Shown here in pieces: positions 34,550 through 47,560 of a stretch of DNA of 64,000 nucleotides. Positions within the stretch are counted from its first letter, which is position 1; every line of letters begins with the position of its first letter. The DNA is from Thysanoteuthis rhombus (lineage: Eukaryota > Mollusca > Cephalopoda > Oegopsida > Thysanoteuthidae): the NCBI GenBank assembly GCA_963457665.1, contig OY735207.1:48427696-48491695 (forward strand). Reading direction: 5' to 3'. The notes under the pieces are model-generated. The model ran no database searches. It worked only from the letters and a program-made list of their open reading frames with translations, and was not told the DNA's origin. The translations under genes were made by a program, and so were the position numbers.

Positions 34550-35409
34550 TTGAAAGTACATATTTTAACAGTACTTAGATGCGTACATGAAACCCACAAT
34601 GTATGTCATATGTTAGAAATATCATTTGGTCTGATATCCTTCATCTTGGTTGCTTTCATCGTAATTTTACGTAACAGCAAGAAAGATGGAGACAATGCAA
34701 TAAAACACCCTGGAATAATATCTTACATATGGAACAATTCTTTATTCCAGATCTTCAAATAACACCAGAATAACCCGGAAACACATCAGTCGGAATGTCA
34801 TATTTAAATATAAATTAATATAATAAATTAACATAAAGAGTCTTGTCCTAATGATCCATGGAGTAATCACAATGGTTCACCTTAAAACACCAGATAACAC
34901 CAGAATGTCCTTACAACACATCGGCTGAAATGTTGTATCATAGCAATTGAGATAAGTGTTCTTGTCGTAATAAATACAGAAACGATAGCGATACTGTACT
35001 TGGGAGCTTTGGATAACACTAGAAAAAAAAATCTAAAAACACATCAACCGCACATCTGTATCCAAAGAAGTGGCCTGCTAATGATATTTCTGATTTTTAC
35101 TGGAATTTTAGCGATTCTTCACCTCGGAATTTCCAACACCAGAAACGCCTTCAGACACAATATCCGAATCTATGTATCAAAGTAATAGGAACGATGATTC
35201 TAGTCAAAATAATAGATAGCATGATAGCAATAATTCATCTTGGACACTTCCAGAAGCCAGACAGCGCACCAGTTAAAGCTATTACTAGATAAATAAATAA
35301 TCAAGTCCCAATAATTCGTGGAATAATAGAAACACTTAATCTAAAATCTCCAAAAAACACCCTGAAAATTACACTGGAAACACACAAACTGAGATTCTGT
35401 ATCAAAGTA

Positions 35410-35456
<47 letters not shown>

Positions 35457-35990
35457 TGTAATTCCCAGCATATATGATAACACATGCGTATAACCTAAAT
35501 ATATATGTATGTGTGTGTCTGTGTGTCTCTGTGTGTCCGTGTCTGTGTCAGTGTCTGTGTGCCAGTGCGTGTGTGTTAGAAATATTTTTCCACGACTTAT
35601 TCAATCTAATATCCTTTATTTTTGTTGCTTATATCGTAATTCTATGTAATAGCAAGAAAGATAAATATCATAAAATAAAAAAACGAAGCGATAAATCCCA
35701 ATAATTTGTGGAATAATAGAAACACTAGATATCAGAACTTCACAAAGCATCAGAATTACACTAAAAATGCACAGACTGAGTTTTGTATGAAAGAAAGTTT
35801 TTAATGATTCCTGGTATGATAGCTATACTTTGTTTTAGAAATCCTGACTACACTAGAACGGTTTGAGGACATATCAGCCAAAACCTTATATCCCGATGAG
35901 AGAATAAATGCTCATCTGAATAATTTATGGAATTTTAACAATACTTCATCTCTTCATCTATGAATATTCTCTTTCGTGTTGGCCAAATTC
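34550..35990 (+). repeat. Diverged tandem array, units about 100-135 bp
   Basis: A motif of the form AACACATCA..C.GA...TGTAT recurs at about 34,780, 34,916, 35,038, 35,155, 35,380, 35,767 and 35,870, with a weaker match at 35,263. Most spacings are 103-136 bp. Units also share CCTAATGATCCATGGA/CCAATAATTCGTGGAATAATAG and ACACCAGA..-type blocks. On a larger scale, 34,606-34,700 (TAGAAATATCATTTGG, TCGTAATTTTACGTAA, AGCAAGAAAGAT) is repeated at 35,577-35,670. A (TA)n-(GT)n tract interrupts the array at 35,413-35,573. Divergence is high, so the array is old. Confidence 0.65.
35413..35576. repeat. (TA)n and degenerate (GT)n inside the tandem array
   Basis: A TA run (35,413-35,453) and, after about 50 bp of other sequence, a GTGTCTGTGTGTC-type region (35,505-35,576). 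Confidence 0.9.
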
Positions 35991-35999
35991 AAATTTTGT

Positions 36000-37020
36000 T
36001 CGGTTAACTTCGTATTTTCTCTTTATCAGAAATTTCTAACGATGTTAATTTAATCGACGGCATATTTTTATTTCCTTGTTCGTTACCTTTTCGAAAGCCA
36101 TAGCATTTGATTGGCCGGCAATCTTCAAGTGTTTACCCTACTCTCCCTCTCCCTCTCTCTCTCTTTCCTTTTTGTTCTTTCTCCATTTTTTCCTCCACCC
36201 ACTCCCTTTTTAACCCTCCACAGCTTAGCACTTGTCCTCTATCAATACAGACAAACCTATTATTTTAAACAATTCAAGAAAACCAAAGCAATGTTTTCAG
36301 AATCAATAAGCTTCCACTCCCTCCTAACGATTCGTGGCCAATATTTTTTCTTCCTCTCACACAAAGCATTTTCGCTCCCTGAAAGAATTGTTTCCGCTTT
36401 ATTTTGTCAAAAAATTAAGAAGTGAGTCAATTCAATGGGTCTTTTGTATTCCAGTTTCATTTCCCCCATGTGTTAAACTTCCCAATCCCTTTTAAAAACT
36501 TGAAGCCGATTGAACCAACTGCTCCCAAATGGACCAGACGCCTAAGAGGATCCTGTGTTCACTTACGTTTTGAATTTTCGGGTTGTTTTTTTGTTGTTGT
36601 TGTTGTTGTTGTTAGAAATAAAAATTCCTAATGCAAAAACAGAAAATAGAAAATTTAATAGAGAAATTTTTGATACAAAATTCTACCGTCATAAAAAAAG
36701 TGTTTTTATTAATATTTGCTTTTCAGATGTTAGCTTCACATTTGGTATATTTATATGCAGGCTGGCATATGGACAATTTTATATTGAAAAATGTTTAGAT
36801 TCATTTGGTCGATTACCTCACATGACACATTTGAAAGATATTCTTTGATTGCCTTCCATTCTGCGATAGAAATATAGAGTCTATAACCCGCTTTATTTAT
36901 ATAGCTGAGATTCTACAGGCCTTGGCTGCAAACCTGGAACACACAAAAAATGCTTCCATTTGGGCCCTGCAGCCCATAAAGCCGGTCCTGGCCACAAGTG
37001 TAAGGTATACATCAAATTTT
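36000..37020. other. Unassigned sequence
   Basis: A CT-rich stretch lies at 36,140-36,200 and a (GTT)n run at 36,585-36,613. A small inverted block GGGCCCTGCAGCCC lies near 36,963. Open frames of up to 104 codons show no domain. Confidence 0.35.
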
Positions 37021-37024
37021 GAAG

Positions 37025-37330
37025 TTGATACAGGATTAGAAACTCGCTTGCTAACCACTGATCCTTAGCAAATCACCTAATTGATATATATATACTTAAC
37101 TTAGCTTAGCCTGGTGCAATGTACGAGTCTGTTAGTTTACATTAGCAGTGGTTCGAAAAGAATGGCCAGCTAACCGTTGCTCTACGGTGATGCAATAACT
37201 CATTGAGGCACAATGCCACTAGTCTAAAACACCCAGTTAGGATCAGACTCATTACCGTATTGTTGGTTTAAGAGACTCAGTTGCCAACCACTCAACCAAA
37301 TCTTTTCGATACGACGGGGCAGATGGAAAT
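37025..37330 (-). repeat. Cluster of tRNA-like heads (SINE remnants)
   Basis: On the minus strand three segments look like tRNA 5' halves with pol III boxes. 37,330-37,225 has TTGGTTGAGTGGTTGG then GAGTCTGATCCTAACTGG. 37,200-37,130 has TAGAGCAACGGTTAGCTGG then TTTTCGAACCACTG. 37,085-37,025 has TGCTAAGGATCAGTGGTTAG then GAGTTTCTAATCCTG. Each pair sits close to tRNA-like spacing. None folds as a convincing functional tRNA by eye. Confidence 0.5.
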
Positions 37331-37429
37331 TTACTTTTACAAAACTGTTTCGCCTGAACTTTCTATACTTCTGTTCGTGGGAAAAGGTCGTTGACAAGCA
37401 ATCGTTAAATACAATCATTTTTTAACTCG

Positions 37430-39160
37430 TAGATTAAGTAAATTTTGATGAAGTAAGAAAGCGAGTACATTTTAATTGACTTTGATAGTATCTATTTCTT
37501 TGTCTCTTAACGAGTAAATGAAGACATTGAATTTTCCTTTTTTTCATTTTAAGTTTGGAAAAAAAAATTTTCTCTGACACGATTTTGATTATTGCTATCG
37601 GAACACTTTCTACATTTTAACCAAAATAGAATTTCAAAAAGCAAGTTTAAAAAGCAAGTTAAACTTTAAAATGAATTTACTCCAGAAGTTACAAGACATT
37701 TAAAGGGTGTGATATAATGTTTCGCTTATGTTTTTTTTTTGGGGGGGGGGGTTAGTTTTTGTGTGGGTGTTGTTGATTTAACATCGCAAGAAATTCCACT
37801 TCAAGCAAAGACAGTTTGGATATCGAATGTACAGTCAATTGATTCCTCCTTTCTTTGTCGTCTTTTGTCACGTAGTTTCCAGCATTTCATCGAATATCAG
37901 CATCTCTCTTTCATCTCCTGATCGTGATTTTTGTACGCGCATTTGACTATTAATATAACAACCCGAAAGTTTAAATTTAGTTGAGGTCGTTTCGCTGTCT
38001 GTGTTGCGGCAAATTTACCAATTGGCCTCGGACGTCAAATCAATATTCTTTTCTGGACAGCTTTTATTTACGACCATTACTTTTATCATTTAATGTTGCC
38101 AGATAATCGCTCGAGCAATTTATTGATCGATATCCGCGAAGTAAAAGTAGTAAACATTCTTTCACCTTTGATGAAGTCTTGTTCCAACTGGACAGATTAT
38201 CCTCTAGACAATTATTATGTACCTTACGTCGAAAGTCTTGTATGTTCCTCATATATATTAAAAAAGATATAACAACACCGTTATTTTTGCAGTTTGTATA
38301 ATATTCCTCGTTATTTTTTCAAATATCATTTCAATGTAACTCAAGCATGTGCATGTGGAAAACTAATATATTTCGTATGGATGCCTATGTGATCTTTTAT
38401 TAACTTAAAAAAAGATACATATGTTGAATGGCAACAGTTCAAAGGCATTTATATCCAAATTAAACTTACCCACATTCTTATCTACCAAAGAACCTTCAGA
38501 TTAGTGTAATTAAACATTAAATACACTGCAAGAACTCAGCTTGGTTTCCACAACAGTCATTGTGGGAGCTTCTCAGTTGTACGAGTTCAGACATCCAGCA
38601 GAAGCAGTCTGCAGAATATGTACTGCGTTTGGTGAGGGTGAACTTGGAGTAAAGTAGTTGTAATGTCTAGTATTAAGTTAGAATTGTTTTGTTTGATGAC
38701 ATTTCCACGATTTGATTTTGATCAAAAACTTGTTCACTTGTAGGAAAACGAGAAAAGATTACTAAATGATTAAAAGATACTCTTTGTCTGTCATTTCCAA
38801 ATAGAAATATATCAAAAGACCATTAGATGGAAAATTAGGAAGTTACGATTCAGAAAAAGATTGCAGCGTCCAGAGTCAAGATATGGAAATGATCCACACA
38901 CAACGCAGATCGATATATCTGATTTAAACATATATTTTGCCTTACTATAGGGTATACTCACAGTTATCATACAAAAACTTTTGAAAGTATTTGAATCAAC
39001 TATTTAGAACATTTCAACATCTTTACCGAGTTTTCAAATCATCAAAATTTCGACGAAAGATTGAATTATTGGAAAGTTATGGATACAAATTAAGTATCTT
39101 TGGTTCTAATTCTGTCAGTATGCTGAAACTAACTTTTAAAATGTATCATGTTTTTTGCAC
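37430..39160. other. Unassigned sequence
   Basis: A poly-T then poly-G stretch lies at 37,731-37,751. No gene or RNA is recognised. Confidence 0.4.

Positions 39161-39163
<3 letters not shown>

Positions 39164-39210
<47 letters not shown>
39164..39210. repeat. (TA)n-(GA)n microsatellite
   Basis: Short TA then GA run at the left edge of SINE-like family F copy 2. Confidence 0.9.
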
Positions 39211-39212
<2 letters not shown>

Positions 39213-39450
39213 GCCATATTGTACAGAAACTTATTTGGAATTAGTTTCTGTCATTACACCGGAAATGTATCACACACCCTACACAACATGAATAAAATAA
39301 ACAATTGAAGAAGTTTGGGCTGCTGCTTGGAACAAGACTGCCCTCGATAGGATAGCTGCCTCAATGTAGTGATGCCCTTATCATTGAACTAAACAGCCAT
39401 CGGTAATGCAAAGGCTCAAATAACTTTTTGCCGGATCATATTTATTCATT
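39205..39450 (-). mobile_element. SINE-like family F, copy 2
   Basis: On the minus strand the tRNA-like head (about 39,420-39,330) reads TTGCATTACC, GGCTGTTTAGTTCAATGAT and AAGGGCATC, close to a pol III A-box; the B-box region is decayed. The body matches 59,520-59,650 (AATGTATCAC.CA and AATAAAATAAACAA landmarks). Both copies have (TA)n tracts beyond the head. Confidence 0.6.
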
Positions 39451-39458
39451 TATCCACA

Positions 39459-39572
<114 letters not shown>

Positions 39573-39724
39573 GATAGGAATGTGTTTATACTTACGCGTG
39601 TGTATACTCATCTACTCATAAACCCATGGAAATCTCTAAAACAAAGTTATATTTGGAGAAATGAGTTTTCCTTCAGGGTTTTATCACATGTTAAGATTAA
39701 TCTCAGTATTAATTCACTCAATTT

Positions 39725-39830
39725 CGACAAAAAGGTCACTAATACAGTGGTTCAAGTAAGGATCGAACCCACGAATCAATAGACGAGTTTTTTTCACTCA
39801 TTAGACTTCGTCGACATTGCTTGATCTATC
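39725..39830 (-). repeat. tRNA-like SINE remnant
   Basis: On the minus strand GTGGGTTCGATCCTTAC (about 39,772-39,756) is a near-perfect tRNA T-arm/B-box. AAGTCTAATGAGTG about 40 bp upstream is a poor A-box. It is probably a SINE head rather than a functional tRNA gene. Confidence 0.45.
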
Positions 39831-39839
39831 TAAATATCT

Positions 39840-42800
39840 ATTTTGTCAGAGCAGACAGTTTGACGCATTTTCAGGATGAGTTTGTTTCCTGTAACTTTGC
39901 CGATAAAGAAAACATTCATTTCATTGAAATTCTAGCTCATTTCATATATCTTGTAACTTTGATTCCCGTAACATAATTCAATTTACATATCTTATTTCCT
40001 CGGATAAAGAACGCAATTATGTTCATGTGCCAAATTTTCTGCAGGTGGCAGTAAAGATTTATTGTTTATTTTCTTTGAGAATGATAAAAGACACAGTGAT
40101 TTAATCGCACAAAATATCTGAAAAATTCAAATTCAGCTTTCGATGATTAATTAATAAGATTTACACCTGAATTTTAACAAATATCCAAATGCATATTTAC
40201 ATTCCTCAGCAATTCATGCAATGCTATAGAATTCTAATAAAAATTGACACCCCACAGTTCGTATATATAATGAGTTCGATCGTAATTGAATGACATACCG
40301 TGGCTTAATGTGTACGTAGTATTCATACTAAACTACGAATGGTAAATAACTCCTTCTGATAGTACATAGCACCAGTGGTCGATGAGACCAGGTAAGAACG
40401 CAAGTCGGGGCCTCCGACATAGGGAGGAATACCTTCGTCCGTCGGAGGTTTGGTGCAATATAATCTTTTCTCTATACTTCAGGTTCATTTAGCCATATTC
40501 TCGGTAGGGTAAAACTCACGAAATGACGTTAACACTATTGCCTTGAATGATATCTGCATTTCAGCTCGAGGCTCTTCTCTTTTTGATTTGATTTTAACGT
40601 AAAAATGGGCGAGAGAAAGAATATAAAAAGTACCAAATAAGAATAAACAGTCGCATCTTTTATTATCTTTTGACTGATTTTTAAAAATTATTTCATCGTG
40701 GCCTTTTGCATATTTTATGCCTAGCTGTGCTTGATGGGTTGACACAGGATAGTGCACGTTAGGATCATCTACGTCGAAGAGTTTATATTGAACACACCGA
40801 GCTGAGACTCTCAAACAGATTTCGACCGATATGAATTTGATTTTTATTCCTATTTTGCTTGGTGCGAGGGTATCTTAGAATGTACCTAGTTTAAACTGTG
40901 TGAGAAAATCTATCTATATTTCTTCTAAATACACCTTAAGTTTCTTTTTTGGAAGTATTGTGGAGATTCTATCAAATCTCAATATTGATTCATAGACTGT
41001 TACAAATAGTCCCTGCTCTCAATGAGTTGTCGAGGTCTGGATATTTGACGTTGAATAAAATTGCTGAAAAATCCAAAGTTTCAATAGTTGTACAATATTT
41101 TCGAACAATAGAATAATTTAGAATATCCAAAAAAACATCACATTAGCAAAGAATGCAAAAATTACACGGCATTCATTGATAAAAAGTACGGCAAAGAAAA
41201 GTGAACATCTGTCTATTAGCAGCAAAAAATAGTCCCTTTACGCATGGGTTTCGGACAGTTCCCATATGTGTGTTGAGATAGAGGTACCAATCAGAACGCT
41301 GACCATAACATTGCTGCAGGCTACAGACAGTTGGATAGTGAAGGTCAAGCCAACGAAAATTTGTCACTTAATAAAATAATATTGATGCTTGAGAAATTTG
41401 CATTTTTTAAAAATGTTTTTTTTTTTTCGCATGGGAGAATCGATAAGTATATTGATTAATTTTACGTTCTCTGTTTTTGTCAACCCACCGATCATTGATT
41501 TTTTCAATGATAGTTATCTTGTTTCAAAAACTGACCAAGATGTATCCGAACGTTTTGATTTGTTTGTTTTTTCCGTTGAAAATGATTTGAATTTTCTTTA
41601 TTTAAAGAAAACTAAATCCTATCTCTAGCATCCGTCTCTTTTAAAGCTGGCAAGCCCAATCGGTAGCTTGTCAACGTCTTTAATCACGCTTTGGGTTACT
41701 GGGTGGGTTAGGTGGTAGGTAAGATAAAGAGTTGGACTATTGTAACAAAAATTTAGCAACCATGACGGTGATTCATTTTCAGGGAGAAGCGGCAATACTG
41801 TTTCATAATTTAAAGTTTGTGTACATATCTATCATTTCTTCCTTCTCATTGAGTCTCGTATTAAATCTTTAAAAAAGAACATGTACAAGGTGCCCTCAAA
41901 ATCGCCCGGGTCAACATCTCCCCCCTGAACGACCTTGCTTCCAGACAACCTGTGACCTTCATTGCAGTTTTGAAAAAGTGACATTTTTTATCGTATTTCA
42001 TTAACCTGTGATTTATTGATGAATTCTTTTCCGTCATGCAATAGTAAATACTGCTCGATGCACATAGAATATATCTAAAAATAATATCTTGAAATCAGAT
42101 CATCTATCTTTGGGACATTCAGAAATATTCTAATGCCTGAAATCACAAGTTCAGATTAATTCAATATTGATATAGTTTGGAACGTCTGGCGCCCACCCGA
42201 AAGTCGAAGTCCATTCATGCGGAAGCATTCATCAAACGTGGTATTTCCAACCAATGAAATATTGATTTATGTATAATGTGGCTGGTAAAGAATGTGCAAT
42301 TACTTGCAGGCAAAATGGTCGAGACGGAAGCAGCGTACGAACTTCTGGGGAATGATAAATATGTTGAAATACGCACAACTGGTTAAATGACAATTTTGAT
42401 TGATCGATTCTGAAAGAGCTGAAAACAATTACCGAAGTTTTTTCTGCATAAGTTTTGCAGACAAAATAGTTTGTGAAGTATTTTTAATTGCGCTTCATAT
42501 ATGTGTGAGTGAGAGAGAGAGAGAGGGGGGGATCAATGAAAAAACATTGTATCCAATGCTTTGAAAATGAAGATATGTGGAAAAATTGTTTAAAAGATTA
42601 ATTTCCTTGCAGCATTAGGGTACTGACTTATTGATTTGCCTGAGTATATTTCTATCTAGATATTCCTGGAGTTCAAGGCGTTACATGGCTTTCACAATGA
42701 GTGAAAAAAATTATTTAGGATACATTTTGGTACTTTTTTGTGTTGTGATTTTTGTCTGAAATATCCAACAATACCAACCAGCACCAGTTGTTTTTTTTTT

Positions 42801-42945
42801 GCATCTATGTTTTTCGGTCTTTGTTTAGTGGACAACATATCTAATACGGTCAGACTAAATCTAAGATTGTTCTTTTTAAAACACCTGGAAATAATGCACA
42901 GGCTCCAGCTGATGAGGTAGGGACACTAATCTCTTATTTACAAGA
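39840..42945. other. Unassigned sequence with one notable hairpin
   Basis: A hairpin at 40,411-40,448 pairs CCTCCGAC with GTCGGAGG around a 22-nt loop, inside a short GC-richer patch (40,370-40,450). A (GA)n run lies at 42,510-42,530. No gene is recognised. Confidence 0.4.
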
Positions 42946-42951
42946 TCATAC

Positions 42952-42952
<1 letters not shown>

Positions 42953-42996
<44 letters not shown>

Positions 42997-43045
42997 TGTG
43001 TGTGTGTGTATGTGTGTGTGTGTGTGTGTGTGTGCGTGTGTGTTT
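42953..43045. repeat. (TA)n-(GT)n microsatellite
   Basis: Short TA then about 80 bp of GT with periodic TATG breaks. Confidence 0.95.
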
Positions 43046-43336
43046 GAGACTCAGCACGTCATATGAACGTGCAAATGGACAGAATTATATATTTTGGGAA
43101 TTTTTCGACAACCCTGAAAACGGCTATTTTGTCTGCTGGGAGCACTGGGCATAATGAGACTTTTGCACAACTATAACATTCTTTACATAGGATAAAAATA
43201 AACATTCTCTTGAGCAAACAGAAAAAAATCAATAAAAAAAATATATGATATAGATAACAATTCTTTTATCCGTCGTATTCAACCAGACATGCGTTAATGA
43301 AGGATTGTTTCCCAAGTATATGATACATATGCGTAA

Positions 43337-43342
43337 TATATG

Positions 43343-43433
<91 letters not shown>

Positions 43434-43434
43434 A
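43337..43434. repeat. (TA)n-(GT)n microsatellite
   Basis: About 70 bp of TA followed by about 24 bp of GT. Confidence 0.95.
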
Positions 43435-43539
43435 TAAGACTGCACATGGGAGGAGAGCAATCAGTATGTATATATAGAGAGACATACTAAAAATCAAATT
43501 GACAGTATGCTTTAAATGTAAGGTGCACACTCAATGTCA

Positions 43540-44010
43540 AATACCAGCTATGACGCACAGGTTGGAAACCTGAAAACCTACATAACCTCGAAACGTACAA
43601 AGCCACTCTAAAACCAACCCAGAACTGCATCCATAGCAATCGACAGAGCAAGGTTGTGAATAACTCTTAGCGATAGAAAAAAGTTCAACAATATCTGAAA
43701 GAGGAACAAGTTGAATGACATTGTAAAAATACTGAAGCAACAAAAATGGCGGTTGGTGGGTTACATTCCGAGAAAAAAGATCAACGGGTGAAGGGGAAGA
43801 TTAATCAGTTGATACCCGTGGGACCGTAGACACAGTAGGAAAAAAAGACGCAAGATGGAGAGACGAGATAGAAATGTTTGACAGTAAGTCATGTCAGAGA
43901 TCAGCACTATCACGTTCTTCGTGGAAGGAGATGAAAAAAAAGCCTTTGTCCAACAGCAGACACATAACGGCTGCTGCTACTGCCAATGATTATGATATGC
44001 AGATTTTTTT
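43540..44010 (+). pseudogene. RTE-like LINE 3' end of a second subfamily, copy R7
   Basis: The plus strand reads, across frames, a decayed PAMTHR.ETW, KSHSKTN.., KQQKWRLVGYIPRKKI, then KKDARWRDEIEMFDSKSCQRSALSRSSWKEMKK and, after a shift, AFVQQQTHNG. This is the RTE-type C-terminus (normally RWRDEI..F....W...A.DR..WK.M.EAFVQQ). It differs from copies R1, R3 and R6, whose equivalent reads RWRDELDKFRKYW...VHDREVW, so at least two RTE subfamilies are present. Frameshifts show it is dead. A loose ATGATTATGATATG tail follows. Confidence 0.75.
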
Positions 44011-44014
44011 TTTT

Positions 44015-47000
44015 TTTTACTTTGATGCATATTTGTATAACAACGTGAAAAAGAGTAGCTGAATGATTGAGTATACCAATGTAATGCGGCAATGCGAATT
44101 GTGAACACCTTAGTGTTTTGTTGGTCACAAAAATATTCTTGTCCGATACACAGCGAATATTTTTTGGTGTACTTGCTGTAAGTATCATAATGTTTCTATA
44201 GACTCAACGAAATAAAATACATTATTACCATTTTTCTTCGGCATTAACTTAGTCACGGTGTTTTGTCCGTGTTGTAGCCAGGATAGTTCTATTGAAAAAT
44301 GCACAGTTTTGCTTCAGAACTATTGTGTCCAAAGAATGAAGCATACGTCAATATTAACATTAATTTACAGTCCCTTTCGTTCCGCTTTTCTTTTTTCGTA
44401 ATAGATAAAAAAAAAAAAACACTTCTTGATATTCTTCTGTCTGATGCCCAACCAGTCATTTACCATGACTTTTCCAGATAGTTTTGTGTTTCCAAGCAAA
44501 CAATGGGAGCGACTGTATTGTGAGGCTCACGTCATTATTCTCTCTTCTTTCCTATTTTGTAAACGTTATGAACGTGTCGGAAACAATAATCACACTATCT
44601 AAACATCCATAATGCGTACAACAAAAAAAAATAGCGAAGAGATTATTTGGGGCGGTTTACTTCTATCTGTATTCAGACAGAATTCTGTCTTTCCCTTTAT
44701 TTAATCTTGACTTATTTTGGAAAGTAAATGTATTTTCGCTCCAGACCATTTTTCTGCAAATCTGATTTTAAAGAATTCACATCACGACAACAGCAAACTT
44801 TATAGGATATTAAGTTCTCCGGTGAGAATCGTGGAAGAAAGGGTATTTGTTTGTTTGTTATGTGTTAAACTATCATCAAAGTTCCTTCCACGTTCAGTAT
44901 CCTTTTTATGTTCATTGTCTTCTCTGTATTCCTACCTAATCTTAAATTGTTATGAAAGTCAGAATCACAAACATCATGAAGTGATAAAAACATTTTGCAT
45001 TCGATTCCTCGATAAACAATACCGATAGATCGTGTGCTCCTCAGTGATGTACTCCTCAATAGTATAACGAAATGTCAAAAAGCTATACTCAGAACTCCCT
45101 GAATATTTTGCCAAAAACCCACTGAGCAGAAAGAACACAACCAGCATCATTTCTCATCTTTTAATAAACTAGGGAAGTATTTGTCCCGAAAGAGCATTTT
45201 TGGAGAGGACTGGACTTTATGATGTGTCGAGCAGCTTTTAATGACTGTCATGAAAAAAATACTTTTTCTCTCCGTTGCACAAAACAAGGGCTTCGAAGTA
45301 TTTTGGTTACTCCTCTTTAGTGTTGCCATTTTAGATACAAAATATCAGAATTTTGATAATTCTAAAGGTCGGAAGACAAAGGATATTATTTATAAGAACT
45401 ACAAAGAAAGATCTATTATCTTCTCTGTTTTTTTCATTCCCATTATATCTCTCAGAGCCTACACTGCACGCCCCTGTACGCTGATTATTGTATATGGCAA
45501 ATGTCAACTTAGTTCAATGGTTAGTTATCAAATAAACGTGGTAAACACGCACACACAGAGACAAAATTGTTGAACTGTCGCTAGATAGCACCCCATCAAC
45601 TTATACGTTTAGTCGAGAATCGCAATATCATTGGATTGAAGAGAACGCGTATGAGTGGCCTGTGGATGACAATAATACTGGAACTAATGTCCTGATTCCT
45701 AAGACAAGATGGCGTTACTATCAAATATTAAATTTTGGTGGCCAATTTATTGTTATAGTTATCGTTATCTTCCATCAGACATAGAATTGTCGTGGCCAAG
45801 CTTGAAGTTCTTAGATATGTATGAGAAGCAATTATCGGAATTCCCGAAAAAGGATTTGTCAGGGAAGCCAGATCGTATATAGCCAAAACGTTGAGATAGA
45901 AATAAAAAAACAACATGTACGAAAGAATTAGTCCAAAAGCCCCACAAAGAGGGCAAAGGCTTAGAATCGTGTTTAAAAGAATAACTATGTATTCTTTGCA
46001 ACAACTCTGAAATTCAAACAAACATCGCCTGATACAAAAAAGGAACTATTAGAAAAGTTCCAGCTGGAGCTAGCACGACTGCCTGCCAGTCTTCTGATCA
46101 TGTAAAGATCAAAAAGAAAGAAGTCCATAGAATACAGCAACAGAAACATTTGAAAGGAAACCATAAAGATGAGTTTAAATGGGATCAAAAGATTCAAGGG
46201 AAATCATTATATAAATTAATATCAAATCAATATTACGGGAGAAATACCCAGACCGCAAAACCATTAGATAACACATCATTTATCAAAGCAATATCGACAG
46301 TATTTTTATCAATTGTAAAACTGATCCAATCTCTCGGGTGTCTTTTGGATCTTCCTGTAGCGTATTCTACCAATAAAACATCAAATAGTCGAAATCAAAA
46401 GAATTATTATTGAATTACATTCAATCTATAATCTCACGAACATGGAATCTAATTTAAGACTGCCTTTTTGCTTTTTGGATTCTTTCAATGATTGTGAGAA
46501 GAATACTTATAAAAAGCACCAACAGATAACAACAATAGAATTTATAATGTGACGCTAGGATTTCTTAGGAAAACCTGTTGAGAATCAAAATGACCCATGT
46601 CATACAAGAAGCAGATTAATTCGATTGTTGTCAAACTTGGAAATTTCAGAAAGCAAATGAAAAATTTCAAGTATTGTATCTTCATACACGCCAAAAAAAG
46701 ATAACTAAACACAGAAGGGATGGTATAATAATTCGAAAAGCAGATTTAATGAACCAGGACATAATGATATGATATTGTTTCCACATTGAAGATATCCTGA
46801 ATGATGAATATTTTCTTGAAAACGCTACTATGCTGTGAATATTATAGCAAGACTTGATAACGTAAGCTTATTGTAGGAAAATGTTTCACAGCAATTAGTG
46901 ATATTTTTTTGGCCAATGATTTTTTAGTCTAGCGGTAGAATGTGGATAATACAACTCTATTCACTTTGATTGATTTCATTCGAATCTATAATGCAGAATG

Positions 47001-47450
47001 GAAAGGAAGATAGGTCGGGCAAAAGATGGGGATTTTTCATCTGTGATTGCCTGAGTCGATCAACGAATAAACCCTTTTTTATTTCATTTCGTCTGACCAC
47101 TTCGACTGATGCTCGGTTCTCACTGCTCACTTTATGCAATCTATGATTTAAGCGACGTGATCCTGTTTTGACTATTTCGAACATCTTACCATCATTCAAT
47201 CACTGACACGCTATCCATAGATTTTATTATTGTTGAGTTGAGCTGCCAGGCATATCAAAACATTTAGGTTCGGGCCCAGTTGATGGTGGAATATTGCGTT
47301 ACTTCAACCTCAAAAATCTGGTGTGGACTGACTGACTCTTATAATTACAGACCAGGTGAGAGCTCACAAATATTGAAGCCACCAAGGAGGTGATATCGAA
47401 GAGAGTGTGCTGTTGGGGAACATACTAATCCTGATGCACAAGATAGGATG
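44015..47450. other. Unassigned sequence
   Basis: Open frames of up to 110 codons show no recognisable domain. A weak tRNA-like segment near 47,230-47,285 (TTGAGCTGCCAGGCA; TAGGTTCGGGCCC) could be another SINE head. Confidence 0.35.
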
Positions 47451-47457
47451 GTTTATA

Positions 47458-47472
47458 ATCTCTTTCTCTCTG

Positions 47473-47522
<50 letters not shown>

Positions 47523-47560
47523 TCTCTCTGTTTTTGTCTCTCTCTCCCGTCCATCTTTCT
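47458..47560. repeat. (TC)n microsatellite
   Basis: About 90 bp of TC with GTC and TTT breaks. Confidence 0.95.

Noticed and set aside
34550-35990. CRISPR-like array (regularly spaced repeats)
   Set aside because: Units are diverged, spacing varies from about 103 to 136 bp, no constant repeat/unique spacer pattern exists, and the DNA is clearly eukaryotic.
36111-36425. 104-codon frame with a hydrophobic N-terminus
   Set aside because: The hydrophobicity comes from a CT-rich low-complexity patch; no domain follows.
39755-39775. Functional tRNA gene based on a near-perfect B-box
   Set aside because: No matching acceptor stem or anticodon arm can be formed by eye. A SINE head is more likely.
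47230-47285. tRNA-like segment (TAGGTTCGGGCCC)
   Set aside because: Only the B-box side is convincing; the A-box is weak and no second copy was seen.
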